This document shows positions 50,601-62,119 of a stretch of 64,000 nt of DNA, piece by piece. A program made the position numbers and the translations under genes. The first letter of the stretch is position 1. Each line of letters begins with the position of its first letter. Origin of the DNA: Ianthella basta (Eukaryota; Porifera; Demospongiae; Verongiida; Ianthellidae); assembly GCA_964019415.1 (NCBI GenBank), contig OZ025868.1, positions 5,743,371 through 5,807,370 of the forward strand, read 5' to 3'. Below the pieces are notes generated by a model that saw only the letters and a program-made list of their open reading frames with translations, did not search any database and had not been told where the DNA came from.

Positions 50601-52374
50601 CATTTAACTGCAGCAAATTTGAAGTAGCATACATGTGGTGCATAGGAGAATTTCTTGAGATCGAACATATAATACCTGTCAACAACACATACAGGGATTG
50701 CAATTGGATATAAGGCAATTCTGGCAGTTTTCAATATGTATGATTAGCAAACTATATACTATGGACTTACTGCAGTTTGTAGCAAGCACCACTTGAAAAC
50801 ACACTGGGAGTGCATGAACAACCCAAGTTCCACTGGACACATCCAGGAGAGGTACGTTGTGCAATAGCTCCTCCTCCAAGCAGAATTGAGATGACACATG
50901 ACAACATCATTATCTACAATGTAACAGTAGACACGTGTGTAGAGAGTGTTGCATCAAGTGCTGGAGCACGAGAATATAGCAACATTGTAGTCTGTTAATG
51001 CAAATATCCTTCTGCGTGCATCAAACAGCTGTGTATCAAAAACGCAACATGCTGAGCATACAATGCACTGTGTACAAGGAAATGCAGGAATATCTCACTT
51101 ACAGTGAACAGGCTGCATACACATCTCCCATGTATGAAGCACCACTGACAAGGCCTTCGTGGCTCTGGAGTTTCATCAACCACTGTGCTAGATTCTTTGG
51201 CTGATGGAGTTGGCATTTCATGCAAGCTGCTATCGGAGAGGGGTACATTAGGAACACTCTTCCCCTGTAGACGGAGCCTCAGATGAACATTCTCAATCCG
51301 CTCCCTGAGATTCTTAACCTTCTGATCTGCTACAGAGCTCTGACTTGCTAGTTGAGCATTCACCCTGTTCACCCGCACAGCCTCACCGTCTCTATTCTCC
51401 AAGTCTTTCTGCATACGCCACATTGCAAGCTGCACATTGCTGTCCTGCTCTTGTACAGAATAGCTCTTCAGCACAGTTTTCTCAACTCGCTTCATTTGAG
51501 GCAGAAGTGTAGAACTTGTTGGGCGTTTGGCTACATCATCATCTAGGCACAACTTGATCATACTACTGAATAGCCTTTTTTCATCTTCTGAAAATAGCTC
51601 CAAGTAGGGTCCACGTGTCTCCAATTGAGTGCATGTCTCTGCATCACGTGTCTTTCCTCCATCACTTTGAGACGGCTTTGGAGTGACAGGGGTGGGCCAC
51701 TCATGTGTGATTGTCATAATGATGAGGTTGCCATAGGAAAACACATCAAGCTTGTCATCGTAGTGTGGGGGGTAACACAATGCTTCGGGAGGCATGAACC
51801 CCGGTGTGCCCTTGATGGAGGAGCTACGAGTGAGTGAGGCTGCATCGATGGCCCTGGTCATACCAAAGTCGGTCAGCTTGGTCAGGTAGGTCACCTCGTT
51901 GACGAGAATGTTGTTGGGACTGAGGTCGTGATGCACCAACTTGGGGGAGTGGCTGTGAAGGTACACCAGACCCTGGGCCACCTGACGGAGGATCACCATC
52001 TTGTTAATGAGGGGAAAGTCTTCCTTTGGCGTTGACTCAAGCAGTGAGCGCAGACTGGCGTCCATCTTCTCCAGCACCATAACGGGGGTGTGGGAGGGGT
52101 CGAAGTAGATCCCTAGAAACTGTACAATCTGAGGATGTCTCAAAGCAGACCACATGATGCACTCTTTCTCAAACGCTGTGATGAACGCTTGCTTCTCCTC
52201 CGCTGATGGTATCTCCTTGAAGATGTCGTGCATGAACTTCGCAGCGCAGGCCGTTCCGTTCCATTCGACTTCTAACACTGTACCAAATGCGCCTGCGCCG
52301 AGCTTCCGACCAGATCTTCCAATGTCGTAGATCTTCAACGGAGCAAACTGCTCGTCAAGCTTAAAGGAGGCCAT
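47630..52374 (-). CDS. K10: type-a kinase with C-terminal four-pass membrane domain
   Basis: Exons: E1 51103-52374, E2 50771-50913, E3 50356-50500, E4 49990-50085, E5 47630-47677 (TAA); 567 codons plus stop. Start MASFKLDEQFAPLKIYDIGR. Kinase motifs LGAGAFG, CAAKF, HHDLSPNN, DFG, PPE are complete; the coiled coil is the type-a form and CQWCFIHGRCVC precedes helix 1. E2 encodes a Cys-rich loop (PGCVQWNLGCSCTPSVFSSG). E3 holds helix 2 (ISFVLSILLILQSVLW), E4 helix 3, and the end is FSYFTMLQWRK. Intron 3 is only 270 bp and U12-type: GTATCCTTG donor, TTCCTTAAT branch at 50098-50106, 13 nt from the acceptor. A palindromic kappaB-like site lies just upstream. Intron 4 is 2.3 kb and contains a separate coding fossil (49520-49720). 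Confidence 0.87.
49520..49720 (+). pseudogene. Broken coding fragment resembling a WAVNNF/DUF3504-type domain
   Basis: Two overlapping frames read NSARFFTDAEVQKLHKRAIN and, one frame over, KMKKWAVNNFMAWKAALELA. The WAVN.F..W pattern recalls the QRICH1/KCTD1-like domain derived from Crypton-type recombinases. Recognition is by pattern only. The frame shift and lack of flanking coding sequence indicate a fossil in K10 intron 4. Confidence 0.3.
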
Positions 52375-52396
52375 CTTGCGGTCACGAGGGCAGCGA

Positions 52397-52407
52397 GGGG
52401 AATCCCC
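52397..52407. promoter_or_regulatory. Palindromic kappaB-like site GGGGAATCCCC upstream of K10
   Basis: Exact match to GGGRNWYYCC within AGGGGAATCCCCT, 22-32 nt upstream of the K10 ATG. The paralogues K4, K9 and K11 carry GGGGAATCACC at the same distance. Because it is so close to the ATG it may lie in the 5' UTR or core promoter. Confidence 0.45.
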
Positions 52408-52747
52408 TAGAGTAATGCTGTAGCATATATAGTAGTATTATATATACGTAGCTACATCAGCTCTATATGGTTCGCCATAGCTATAGGTAGCTATATAGCA
52501 AATTGGATCTCGAGGTATAGGAATCCTTCGTCGATCGTGCAAATACAGAGCAGATATATAGCTCAGTGCCTCCTCAAGACTGGTTCTTATCGTCAGGTAG
52601 CTATCAGAAATGTTTCATGTTTAGCTAGCTAGCTAGCTAACAAACACGTACCTACATTGAGACATGTAATTATGCATGTCTGATACTATTACCCCTAACT
52701 TAAGCTGATAAAACATCATATTAGATAACTATAATTATATAACTATT

Positions 52748-55700
52748 TTACTTCCTCCACTGCAACATGGTAAAGTAGCAGAATACAGCCAGACCCTACA
52801 CAGAAGAAAATGTACACAGTAGCAATTAAACAGTGAATAGAATTGCACTTTCCGACTTTCCTTGCAGCACATATGAACCCACAAGTCTGCAGTGTATACT
52901 ATAAGTAAGAACTAGCATTTTGAAATGCTTGCATTACCACCATCATTGAGGTCGACTCTTCCCCAATAAAACTAATAATGCATGGTCAGTTTAGTAAAGT
53001 TGACACAATCCATGAAGTACATGCAGAAATACAGAAGATGGAGCATACGAAACCTACATGCATGGAATTCCAAGCACAACGTATGTATCTAATAGCTAAG
53101 TTGGGCAATTAGCGAAGAAAGCTCCTTATAGTGATTTGGAAGGTAACTCATCTCTATAACTACAACTAATACGTAATCCATGTCTATATATATAGGCATG
53201 GCTTATGTAATAGTTATATAGCCTTCACAGTGCGTGACACAATGCATACACAGCACAAGGCCCGAGGGCATTAAGTGGGCTATGACTAATATATCGCCCA
53301 TTGTCATGGCTCCATAAATGCTCTTTCAGCAGAATTAGCTGGGTAGGGTATCAGGTTGGTGACAGTTCCTTCACATTGCAATCTACGCTGCTTGAATGCA
53401 GAGATTTTAGCGAGCGTTCTTGCTCAGATATCCATACAGACTCTCAATTCAAATGAGCCGGCTTCTTGGTATAACACACAGTGCATGATGACAGGCAGAC
53501 CACTTGTAACAGCTTAGTGGAAGGACTTGTTGGCTCTGAAACTGTTGAATATCTTTGTTTTCCACTGAAGCAATAAGATCATTGAGGACTTAATAAGAAG
53601 GTGCACAAAGAAGCTTGTTCATGTAAGCTGCTGGAATGTGCCCATTCTGCCGACCTTGAATGATTGCTAACTCGGGCATAGTTGATCTTCCTCCAAGGTT
53701 AGTTAATATGCCGTACTACAACAATATGGATGTTTGTAATCTAAAGTGTGTAAGGACAATGTCACATGGAATCACTGATGTTTGCATGAACTTTGACCTG
53801 GGTGACATTGCTAATATAGCATGGCAATATCAACTGACTAGCCCTGGGCTCTTATAGGTCATAAGAGAGATGTCAACACAAGGTTGCCATGGCAAATATA
53901 TAGTACAAATATAAGTAAAAGAGCACATCCCCAGCTCCATACACGTGCATACAGCTTTACGGCTTGCGCTGATGCTCTCCATTGAATGCTAGCTTCCGTC
54001 AGTCAGTGTATTTCCATTACTATACTCTGATTAGCTTACTCCAAGATAAAGACTTCTTTAATGGTGACTTCTTCCTGATTGTCTACCCAGTTCTGGAACA
54101 CATTTTCTCAATCATTGTTCACTAATGTTTCTTGCCTCCATTTATATGTATATATGCACTGTAAATTTGGATGGGGGAACCGTTTATTATATATAGAGGT
54201 CCATTTTTTACGTGACAAGCTACACCGTATATATCACTCTTATACACATGGAAATCGTAGCACAATTGTATACATGTATTAGTTATACCACAATGAGGCT
54301 TCTTATTGAAGTTATACCATGGTTGTGGAATTCAATCACCTGCCGTTGACCCCACAAAAGAGCATATTCAAAATAACATTATATGCCACTACATATAGTT
54401 GTTATAAGACAGCTACAATAGTGTTATGCAAGAAACTGACCATGGCCACTGCTGACAAAGTGGGAAGACCAGAACACATCTGGAAGGGAGCACCGACTCC
54501 ATACAAAGTGAAATACGACATTACAAAAAATGCAACCTAACAAATATCGTTAAGGAATCACTGACAACCATTTCACAGATGAACTATGCATAAGCAGCCA
54601 GCCACCTTTAAGCAGATTAAAGTACTAGTAATGTGCTACATGCCCTGTACAGCATGCAATACAACCAATATGATGCCTAATAACTCAAGTTGCACCAATT
54701 ATAGAATTGGCAATCGGTATCAGCTGAAATTGCATGGGTCTCTTAAACTTTAACGGTAATCGGTTGGTCCATTGCTTCCTCATACCGATTAATTTTTGAT
54801 TACGTCACAGCGAGCACGTGATGTTTGCGAGTAAAGTGTTATAGCAAGTGGTTACATTGTTGTGAATCGTTGGTTTGTTCTGGATCTAGCAGCACATGGA
54901 ATCGCCAGGAAGGAAGAAGTCACCAGCGTGGGACTACTTCACCATTGCCGAGGACCCCAACTCTGTAGTGTGCCAGGTCTGCAAAAAGAAGGTACAGTGG
55001 AACCTCGCTGAACGACCAGCTCTATAAAACGACCACCTTAGAAATAAGACCGCTTTGGTTTAGTCCCAAATTCATGTACCCATGTATTTTTGATTGCAGA
55101 ATTAAGACCACCTCGAAAATAAGACCAATTTGCATGGTCCGGATACTGGTCTTATTTCTGAGGTTTCAGTGTATCATGCAGCAGCAAGAATTCCAAGAGC
55201 TATGGGATTACAAATTTGGTGCAGCATTTGAGGGCCACGCATGCTCAACTGCTCAAAGAGTTTCAACAAAAGGGTGAGGCGCAAAATGCAGTGGAAATTA
55301 GTAATTACTGATATTATATAGTCGACCCTGCATAATTAAGGGACCAGGTAAGACTGAATGCATGGTTTCAACCACAGCATTAGTACCCAACTGTAAAACA
55401 TGCTTAATCCATATTATACACTGGTAAATGCAAAGGATACAAATGGTGAACAGAAGACAATAAGTGCCTTATCTCTCACTCCTCTGCACCAGAGGACGGA
55501 TTGGAGGATGAGTAGGATGGAGAGAAAAAATGAAATGGCAAGTTGAGATATTATACCAAACAATTGGAATTGTGCAGCTGTATCCCTGCAATTGATAGCA
55601 CAGAAGAGAAAGAACTACTAAAGGCTGAAATATTACGTAAAACATAGAAGGTACATAAAAGAAACACATGCATAGCACATGGCATTTAACTGCAGCAAAT

Positions 55701-57457
55701 TTGAAGTGCCATGTGGTGCATAGAAAAATTTCTTGTTTTTAAAAGATATATTTGTTGTATATAAATACCTGTCAACAACACATAAGGGGGTTGCTTATAA
55801 GGTCATTCTGGCAGTTTTCAATGTGTATGATAGCAAACTATATACTATTAACTTACTGCAGTTTGTAGCAAGCAGCGCTTGAAAACAACACACTGGGAGT
55901 GCATGAACAATCCGAGGCACATCCAGGAGAGGTAACAGATTGTGCAATAGCTCCTCCTCCAAGCAGAATTGATATGGCACATGACAACATCATTGCCTAC
56001 AGTGTGAAAATAGACAGAGAGTGTTGCATCAAGTGCTGGAACATGAGAGTACGGCAACATTGTTGTCTATTAACGCAAATATTCTTCTGCATGCATCAAA
56101 CAGCTGTGTCTCAAAAGCATAGCTAGCTGAGCATACAATATACTAGACTATGTATAAGGATATGCCACAGTATCTCACTTACAGTGAACAAGTTGCATAC
56201 ACATCTCCCATGTATGAAGCACCACTGACAAGTCCTTCGTGACTCTGGAATTTCATCAACCAGCGAAGTGCTGGATTCATTGACTGCTGGAGTCGACATT
56301 TCATGCAAGCCGCTATCAGAGAGGGGTACACTGGGAACAGTCTTCCCCTGTAGACGGAGCCTCAGATGTATATTCTCAATGCGCTCCCTGAGATTTTTAA
56401 CCTTCTGGTCGGATATAGAGCTCTGACTTACTAGCTGAGCATTCACCCTGTTCACCCGCACAGCCTCACTGTCTCTATTCTCCAAGTCCTTCTGCATACG
56501 CCACATTGCAAGCTGCACATTGCTGTCCTGCTCTTGTACAGAATAGCTCTTCAATACTGCCTTCTCAACTCGCTTCATTTGAGGCAGAAGTGTACTACTT
56601 GTTGGGCGTTTGGCTACATCATCATCTAGGCATAATTTGATCACACTACAGAATAGCCTTTTTTCATCTTCTGAAAATAGCTCCAAGTAAGGTGCACGCG
56701 TCTCCCATTGAGTGCATGTCTCTGCATCACGTGTCTTTTCTCCATCACTCTGAGACGGCTTTGGAGTGACAGGGGTGGGCCACTCATGTGTGATTGCCAT
56801 AATGATGAGGTTGCCGTAGGAGAACACATCAAGCTTGTCATCGTAGTGTGGTGGGTAGCGCAATGCTTCAGGAGGCATGAACCCCGGTGTGCCCTTGATG
56901 GAGGAGCTACGTGTGAGTGAGGCTGCATCGATGGCCCTGGTCATACCGAAGTCGGTCAGCTTGGTCAGGTAGGTCACCTGGTTGACGAGGATGTTGTTGG
57001 GACTGAGGTCGTGATGCACCAACTTGGGGGAGTGGCTGTGAAGGTACACCAGACCCTGGGCCACCTGACGGAGGATCACCACCTTGTTGATGAGAGGAAA
57101 GTCTTCTTTTGGCGTCGTCTCGAGTAGCGATCGCAGACTGGCGTCCATCTTCTCCAGCACCATGACAGGAGTGTGGGAGGGGTCGAAGTAGATTCCCAGA
57201 AATTGGACAATTTGAGGGTGTCTCAAAGCAGACCACATGATGCACTCTTTCTCAAACGCTGTGATGAACGTTTGCATCTCCTCCGCTGATAGTATCTCCT
57301 TGAAGATGTCATGCATGAACTTCGCAGCGCAGGCCGTTCCGTTCCATTCCACTTCTAATACTGTGCCAAATGCGCCTGTTCCGAGCTTCCGACCCGACCT
57401 TCCGATGTCGTAGATCTTCAACGGAGCAAACTGCTCGTCAAGCTTAAGAGAGGCCAT
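52748..57457 (-). CDS. K11: type-a kinase with C-terminal four-pass membrane domain
   Basis: Exons: E1 56183-57457, E2 55857-55996, E3 55441-55585, E4 54441-54536, E5 52748-52795 (TAA); 567 codons plus stop. ATG at 57457 (MASLKLDEQFAPLKIYDIGR); a longer frame upstream lacks an ATG. Tandem sister of K10. The kinase has LGTGAFG, HHDLSPNN, DFG; the coiled coil is followed by CQWCFIHGRCVC. E2 encodes a loop with five Cys (PGCASDCSCTPSVLFSSAAC). Intron 3 is a textbook U12-type intron (GTATCCTTTG donor, TTCCTTAAC branch at 54549-54557, 13 nt from the acceptor). It has been enlarged to 904 bp by a nested transposon insertion. The ATG lies 368 bp from the K12 stop. Confidence 0.87.
54686..55301 (+). 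mobile_element. hAT-like transposon remnant in K11 intron 3
   Basis: Absent from the equivalent K10 intron, where CTAAATACTGATATTATA is continuous. Here TAATAACT (54678-54685) and TAATTACT (55302-55309) flank the insert as an imperfect 8-bp duplication, the size hAT elements make. It carries a BED zinc-finger ORF and a later MITE. Confidence 0.6.
54896..55311 (+). pseudogene. BED-type zinc finger (transposase N-terminus), split by a MITE
   Basis: ATG at 54896 opens SPAWDYFTIAEDPNSVVCQV, the aromatic start and C-x2-C of a BED finger. After the MITE (54995-55171) and its duplicated TA, the same frame continues with GITNLVQHLRATHAQLLKEF, supplying the H...H half, and stops at 55309-55311. BED fingers begin many hAT transposases. 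The catalytic domain is missing. Confidence 0.7.
54995..55171. mobile_element. 177-bp TA-flanked MITE (Tc1/mariner, pogo-like ends)
   Basis: Ends CAGTGGAACCTC and GAGGTTTCAGTG are inverted repeats, flanked on both sides by TA (54993-54994, 55172-55173). The interior has complementary GACCA.../...TGGTC and AAATAAGACC motifs. It interrupts the BED finger ORF. Confidence 0.85.
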
Positions 57458-57483
57458 CTTGCGGTCACGTGCGAGGGCAGCGA

Positions 57484-57494
57484 GGGGAATCACC
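57484..57494. promoter_or_regulatory. kappaB-like motif GGGGAATCACC upstream of K11
   Basis: Same 11-mer and spacing (27-37 nt upstream of the ATG) as K4; one base from the K10 palindrome. Confidence 0.4.
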
Positions 57495-57825
57495 TAGAGT
57501 AATGCTCTAGCATAGTATTGTTATACGTAGCTATATCAGTTCTATATGGGTCGCCATAGCTATAGGTAGCTATATAGCAAATTGCATTGGAGGTATATAG
57601 GAATCCTTCGTCGATCGTGCATATATACACAGAGCAGACATAGCTCAGTGCCTCCTCAAGACTGGTTCTCCTTGTCAGGTAGCTATCAGAAATGTTTCAT
57701 GTTTAGCTAGCTAGCTAGCTAACAAACACGTACCTACATTGAGACATGTAATTATGCATGTCTGATACTATTACCCCTAACTTAAGCTAATAAAACATCA
57801 TATTAGATAACTATATATAACTATT

Positions 57826-60800
57826 TTACTTCCTCCACTGCAACATGGTGAAATAGCAGAATACAGCCAGACCCTACACAGAAGAAAATGTACACAGTAG
57901 CAATTAAACAGTGAATAGAATTGTATTTTCCGACTTTCCTTGCAGCACATATGAACCCACAAGTCTGCAGTGTATACTATAAGTACGAACTAGCATTTTG
58001 AAATGCTTGCATTACCACCATCATTGAGGTCGACTTTTCCCCAGCAAAATTGACACAACCCATGAAGTGCATGTGTGACATACACCAATGTGCAGCATGT
58101 ATTGGTGCCCCTATAAGTCAAGATTGCATGAGACTCCATATATAACGTCTCATCAGCAGATAGCTACAGAAGATGGAGTGTATATACGATACCTACATAC
58201 ATGGAATTCCAAGCACAACGTATGTATCTAATAGCTAAGTAGGGCACTTAGCGAAGCAAGCCCCTTATAGTGAATAGCTATCTCATTAACTATAACAAAT
58301 ACACAAGCCATGCCTGTATATGTATACAATGTCATAGGAATGTAATAGTTAGAGCCTTCACAGTGCGTGACACAATGCATACACAGCACAAGGCCCAAGG
58401 GCATGAAGAGGGCTACGACTCATATATTGCCCATTGTCATGGCTCTCTAAATGCTCTTTCGGCAGAATTAGCTGGGTAGTGTATCAGGTTGGCGACAGTC
58501 CACGCTGCTTGAGTGCAGAGATTTCACTGAGCGCTCTTGCTCAGATATTCATGCAGACTCTCAATCAAACGAGTCGGCTTCTTGGTATAACACACAGTGC
58601 ATGATGACAGGCAGACCACTTAATGTGGTAGAGCTCATGCTACATTGTCTAGCAGATTTATGGAGCGTTGATGAGCATTCACGTAGCTGTAGGTCTGGTT
58701 CCAGTAAAACATTTCGACCACGAGGGTCTTCATCATTTACAAAACGTTTTGTACCTGATGAAAGGTATAGGTGGCAAGAATGAGGATAGTTTAGTCTGCC
58801 TGTCAGTAAGGAGTTGGCCACATTTTAAAATGCACATGTACAAAGGACCCATGCTATATATGGAGGCTTGGAATTTGCAGCCTTCGCTGTACACATTCCT
58901 TAGTTTCCTCAATGTACAGTACGTATATCTATACATTGCACACATACGTATATCCACTGTCACTGCACATGTACACATACAACTACGTTGCCTTCTGCTC
59001 TAAATCGGTATTTAGAGCATAGCGCGAACGCCGCGCGTGCCATGCCCATGCTCTAAATCGGCATTTAGAGCATAGGCGCGAACGCCGCGCGCCGAATTAG
59101 AACACGGCTGTACGAAATAGACCACGGCGCGAAACAACACCCGGGGTGTCTACGGCGTTTAGACGCACGTTACCATAGTAACGGGATCTATTTATGCTAT
59201 AGACAGGCCTAGTACAATATATGCAATATACAAGCACAATACTGATAATGGTGACCTTGTGCACAATTGACCGAATTAGATAGAATTGCTACATATTCAG
59301 ACCACAACAACACAAAATGTGCCCAACAATGCCCATATGTGTGGATGGTGAAGGAAAAGGATACCAGTGGTGAACAGACAACAGCAATTGCCCTATCTCT
59401 CACTCCTCTGCACCAAAGGACAGATTGGAGGATGAGTAGGATGGAGAGAAGAATTGAAAGGGCAAATTGAGAATATATACCAATAGATAGGCAAAATGCA
59501 AAAACGTTCCTGCAAAATCACAGAAGAGCAAGAACTGATGATGATATGTTACAAAAACATACTAGCTGCATGCAGCATAAAGCTGAGTAAGTGAAATTAA
59601 TGTATATACGTGCAGTTTGGAATTCATTTAACTATAGCAAATTTGAAGTAGCAAAGTGTGTATAGGAGAATGTTCTTGCAAAGTTGCCAAAACAACACAT
59701 AAAGGAATTGGTTATATTTTCTAATAATATTAAAATTATTTCTGGAAGCTGACATTGTCCATGACAGTGTATGTATAAACTGACTTACCCTAGGGAAAAA
59801 CAAGGGGCTGGAGAGAAAACTGGATTGCATGCGGAACAAACCAGCTGGCTCACAGCACATCCAGGAAGGAGAGACAGTCGTAGAATAGCTCCTCCTCCAA
59901 GTAGAACTGAGATGATACACGACAACATCATTGCCTATACAGTGTGACAATAGACATGCATGTAGCGTGTTGCTTTAAGTGCTAAAACATGAAAATACTG
60001 AAACACTGCAGTCTGTAGACACATGCAAATAATATCCTAACATGTGTAAAAAGGGTACAGTGCATTATAAATAGCTGCTTCTCAACAACACAGCATGCTG
60101 AGTGTGTAGTACACTAACTATTCACTGTACAAAGAAATGCTGCAATATCAGACTTACAGTGAACAAGCTGCATACACAAGTCCCAAGTTTGAAGCACCGC
60201 TGACATGGCCTTCGTGGCTCAGGAATCTCATCAACTAGCAAAGTGCTGGTTTCATTGGCTGTGGGAGCTGACACCTGCAAGCTGCTATCAGAGAATGGTA
60301 AATTGGGAACAGCCTTCCCTTCCAGACGGAGCCTCAGATGTACATTCTCAATGCACTCCCTGAGATTCTTAACCTTCTGGTCTGCTACAGAGCTCTGACT
60401 TACTAGTTGAGCATTCACCCTGTTCACCCGCACAGCCTCACCATCTCTATTCTCCAAGTCCTTCTGCATACGCCACATCGCAAGCTGCACATTGCTGTCC
60501 TGCTCTTGTACAGAATAGCTCTTCAGCACAGTTTTCTCAACTCGCTTCATTTGAGGCAGAGGTGTACACTTGTTGGGCGTGTGCTTGCATCATCATCTAG
60601 GCATAACTTGATCATGCCATGGAATAGCCTTTTTTCATCTTCTGAAAATAGCTCCAAGTAGGGTGCACGTGTCTCCAATTGAGTGCATGTCTCTGCATTG
60701 TGTGTCTTCTCTCATCACTTTGAGACGGCCTTGGAATGACAGGGGTGGGCCACTCGTGTGTCATGGTCATAATGATGAGGTTGCCGTAGGAGAACACATC

Positions 60801-61427
60801 GAGCTTGTCGTCGTAGTGTGGTGGGTAGCACAATGCTTCAGGAGGCATGAACCCCGATGTGCCCTTGATGGAGGAGCTACGTGTGAGTGAGGCTGCATCG
60901 ATGGCCCTGGTCATACCGAAGTCGGTCAGCTTGGTCAGGTAGGTCACCTCGTTGACGAGGATGTTGTTGGGACTGAGGTCGTGATGCACCAACTTGGGGG
61001 AGTGACTGTGAAGGTACACCAGACCCTGGGCCACCTGACGGAGGATCACCACCTTGTTGATGAGAGGAAAATCTTTCTTTGACGTCGACTGAAGTAGCGA
61101 TCGCAGACTGGCGTCCATCTTCTCCAGGACCATGACAGGAGTGTGGGATGGGTCGAAGTAGATCCCCAGAAACTGGACAATCTGAGGATGTCTCAAAGCA
61201 GACCACGTGGCGCACTCTCTCTCAAATGCTGCGATGAACGCTTGCTTCTCCTCCGCTGATAGTATCTCCTTGAAGATGTCATGCATGAACTTCGCAGCGC
61301 AGGTCGTTCCGTTCCATTCCACTTCTAATACTGTACCAAATGCGCCCGCTCCGAGCTTCCGATCGGTCCTTCTAACGTCGTAGATCTTCAACGGAGTGAA
61401 CTCAGCTTCTACCATCGTTTCAAGCAT
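57826..61427 (-). pseudogene. K12: type-a kinase, frameshifted and lacking exon 4
   Basis: Exons: E1 60158-61427 (ATG at 61427, or 61415 by homology with MVEIEL of K3), E2 59789-59934, E3 59365-59509, E5 57826-57873. The kinase part is intact to PPEALCYPPHYDDKLDVFSY. Two 1-bp deletions, near 60710 and 60566, then break the frame before the coiled coil, which is readable again from about 60550. The U12 donor (GTATCCTTTTCC at 59364) is present. No exon 4 or U12 branch/acceptor is found between 57874 and 59364; the region is replaced by unrelated sequence including a GC-rich tandem repeat. Sequencing error could explain the deletions but not the missing exon. Confidence 0.8.
58997..59092. repeat. 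Two-copy tandem repeat, GC-rich
   Basis: GCTCTAAATCGG(T/C)ATTTAGAGCATA followed by GCGCGAACGCCGCGCG occurs twice in direct order. Each copy contains the small palindrome CTCTAAATCGG.ATTTAGAG. Base composition is unlike the A/T-rich surroundings, suggesting an inserted element at the place where K12 exon 4 is missing. Confidence 0.7.
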
Positions 61428-62119
61428 GCGCTGAACTTCTCCGCCTTGGTGGCTTAAATGAGCAAGCGCCCGGGATAGCGCATGCGCTCACACGCTTTGT
61501 TAGCTACATCAGTTCTGTAAAATGTATCATACGCCTTGCATGTGCCATATACTGTACATGTATTAGTATTAGTATCCATGTCTGTAGTTGTTGCAAATAG
61601 GTACGTACACATGTAACTATAATCCATTCCAGTGGATGGTGCCTGATAGCTTCCTGCCTCCATGCAATGGGACCTCCTTACGCCTTTGGAGAGGTCCCTA
61701 GCTACCATGGGAGCTTGGAGACAGGAGAACTGGGAACCAGCTCAGGATATGACATCCCTGAATTTAGCCACCTGAGACAAAGACTCTGTGGAAAGCCTTT
61801 CAGCTGTACAATGCAATTTGGCTATTCCATAGACATGCATACACACAGTGGCCACTCTTGAGAGTGCTAATGAGTACATATAGAGTGATTGCAACGACTG
61901 TAGCAGTTAATTTGTTATACAAACTAGAAATGCTCAAAACAGACTTAGTGCAAGCTCCATTATGACTCAATAGACAATGCTAGTAGTATCTATATTATAC
62001 TACCGCAGTCTATAATAAACAGTGTTGATATATAGCATGCATGACTGTGCTCACTACAATATATAGTCTACAACAAGTTTAGGTTTGAGTAACAAGTCAT
62101 AAAATCGCCACATGTAGTG
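61428..62119. other. Intergenic, K12 start to K13 stop
   Basis: Holds the K12 5' flank; no kappaB-like 11-mer was seen here. No RNA gene or complete element recognised. Confidence 0.5.

Larger units (their letters stand above)
54537..55440 (-). other. U12-type intron 3 of K11
   Basis: The donor begins GTATCCTTTG at 55440; the branch element TTCCTTAAC is at 54549-54557 with its adenosine 13 nt before the terminal AG; phase 0. Both signals match the minor-spliceosome consensus (RTATCCTTT and TTCCTTRAY). The equivalent K10 intron is 50086-50355. Confidence 0.85.
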
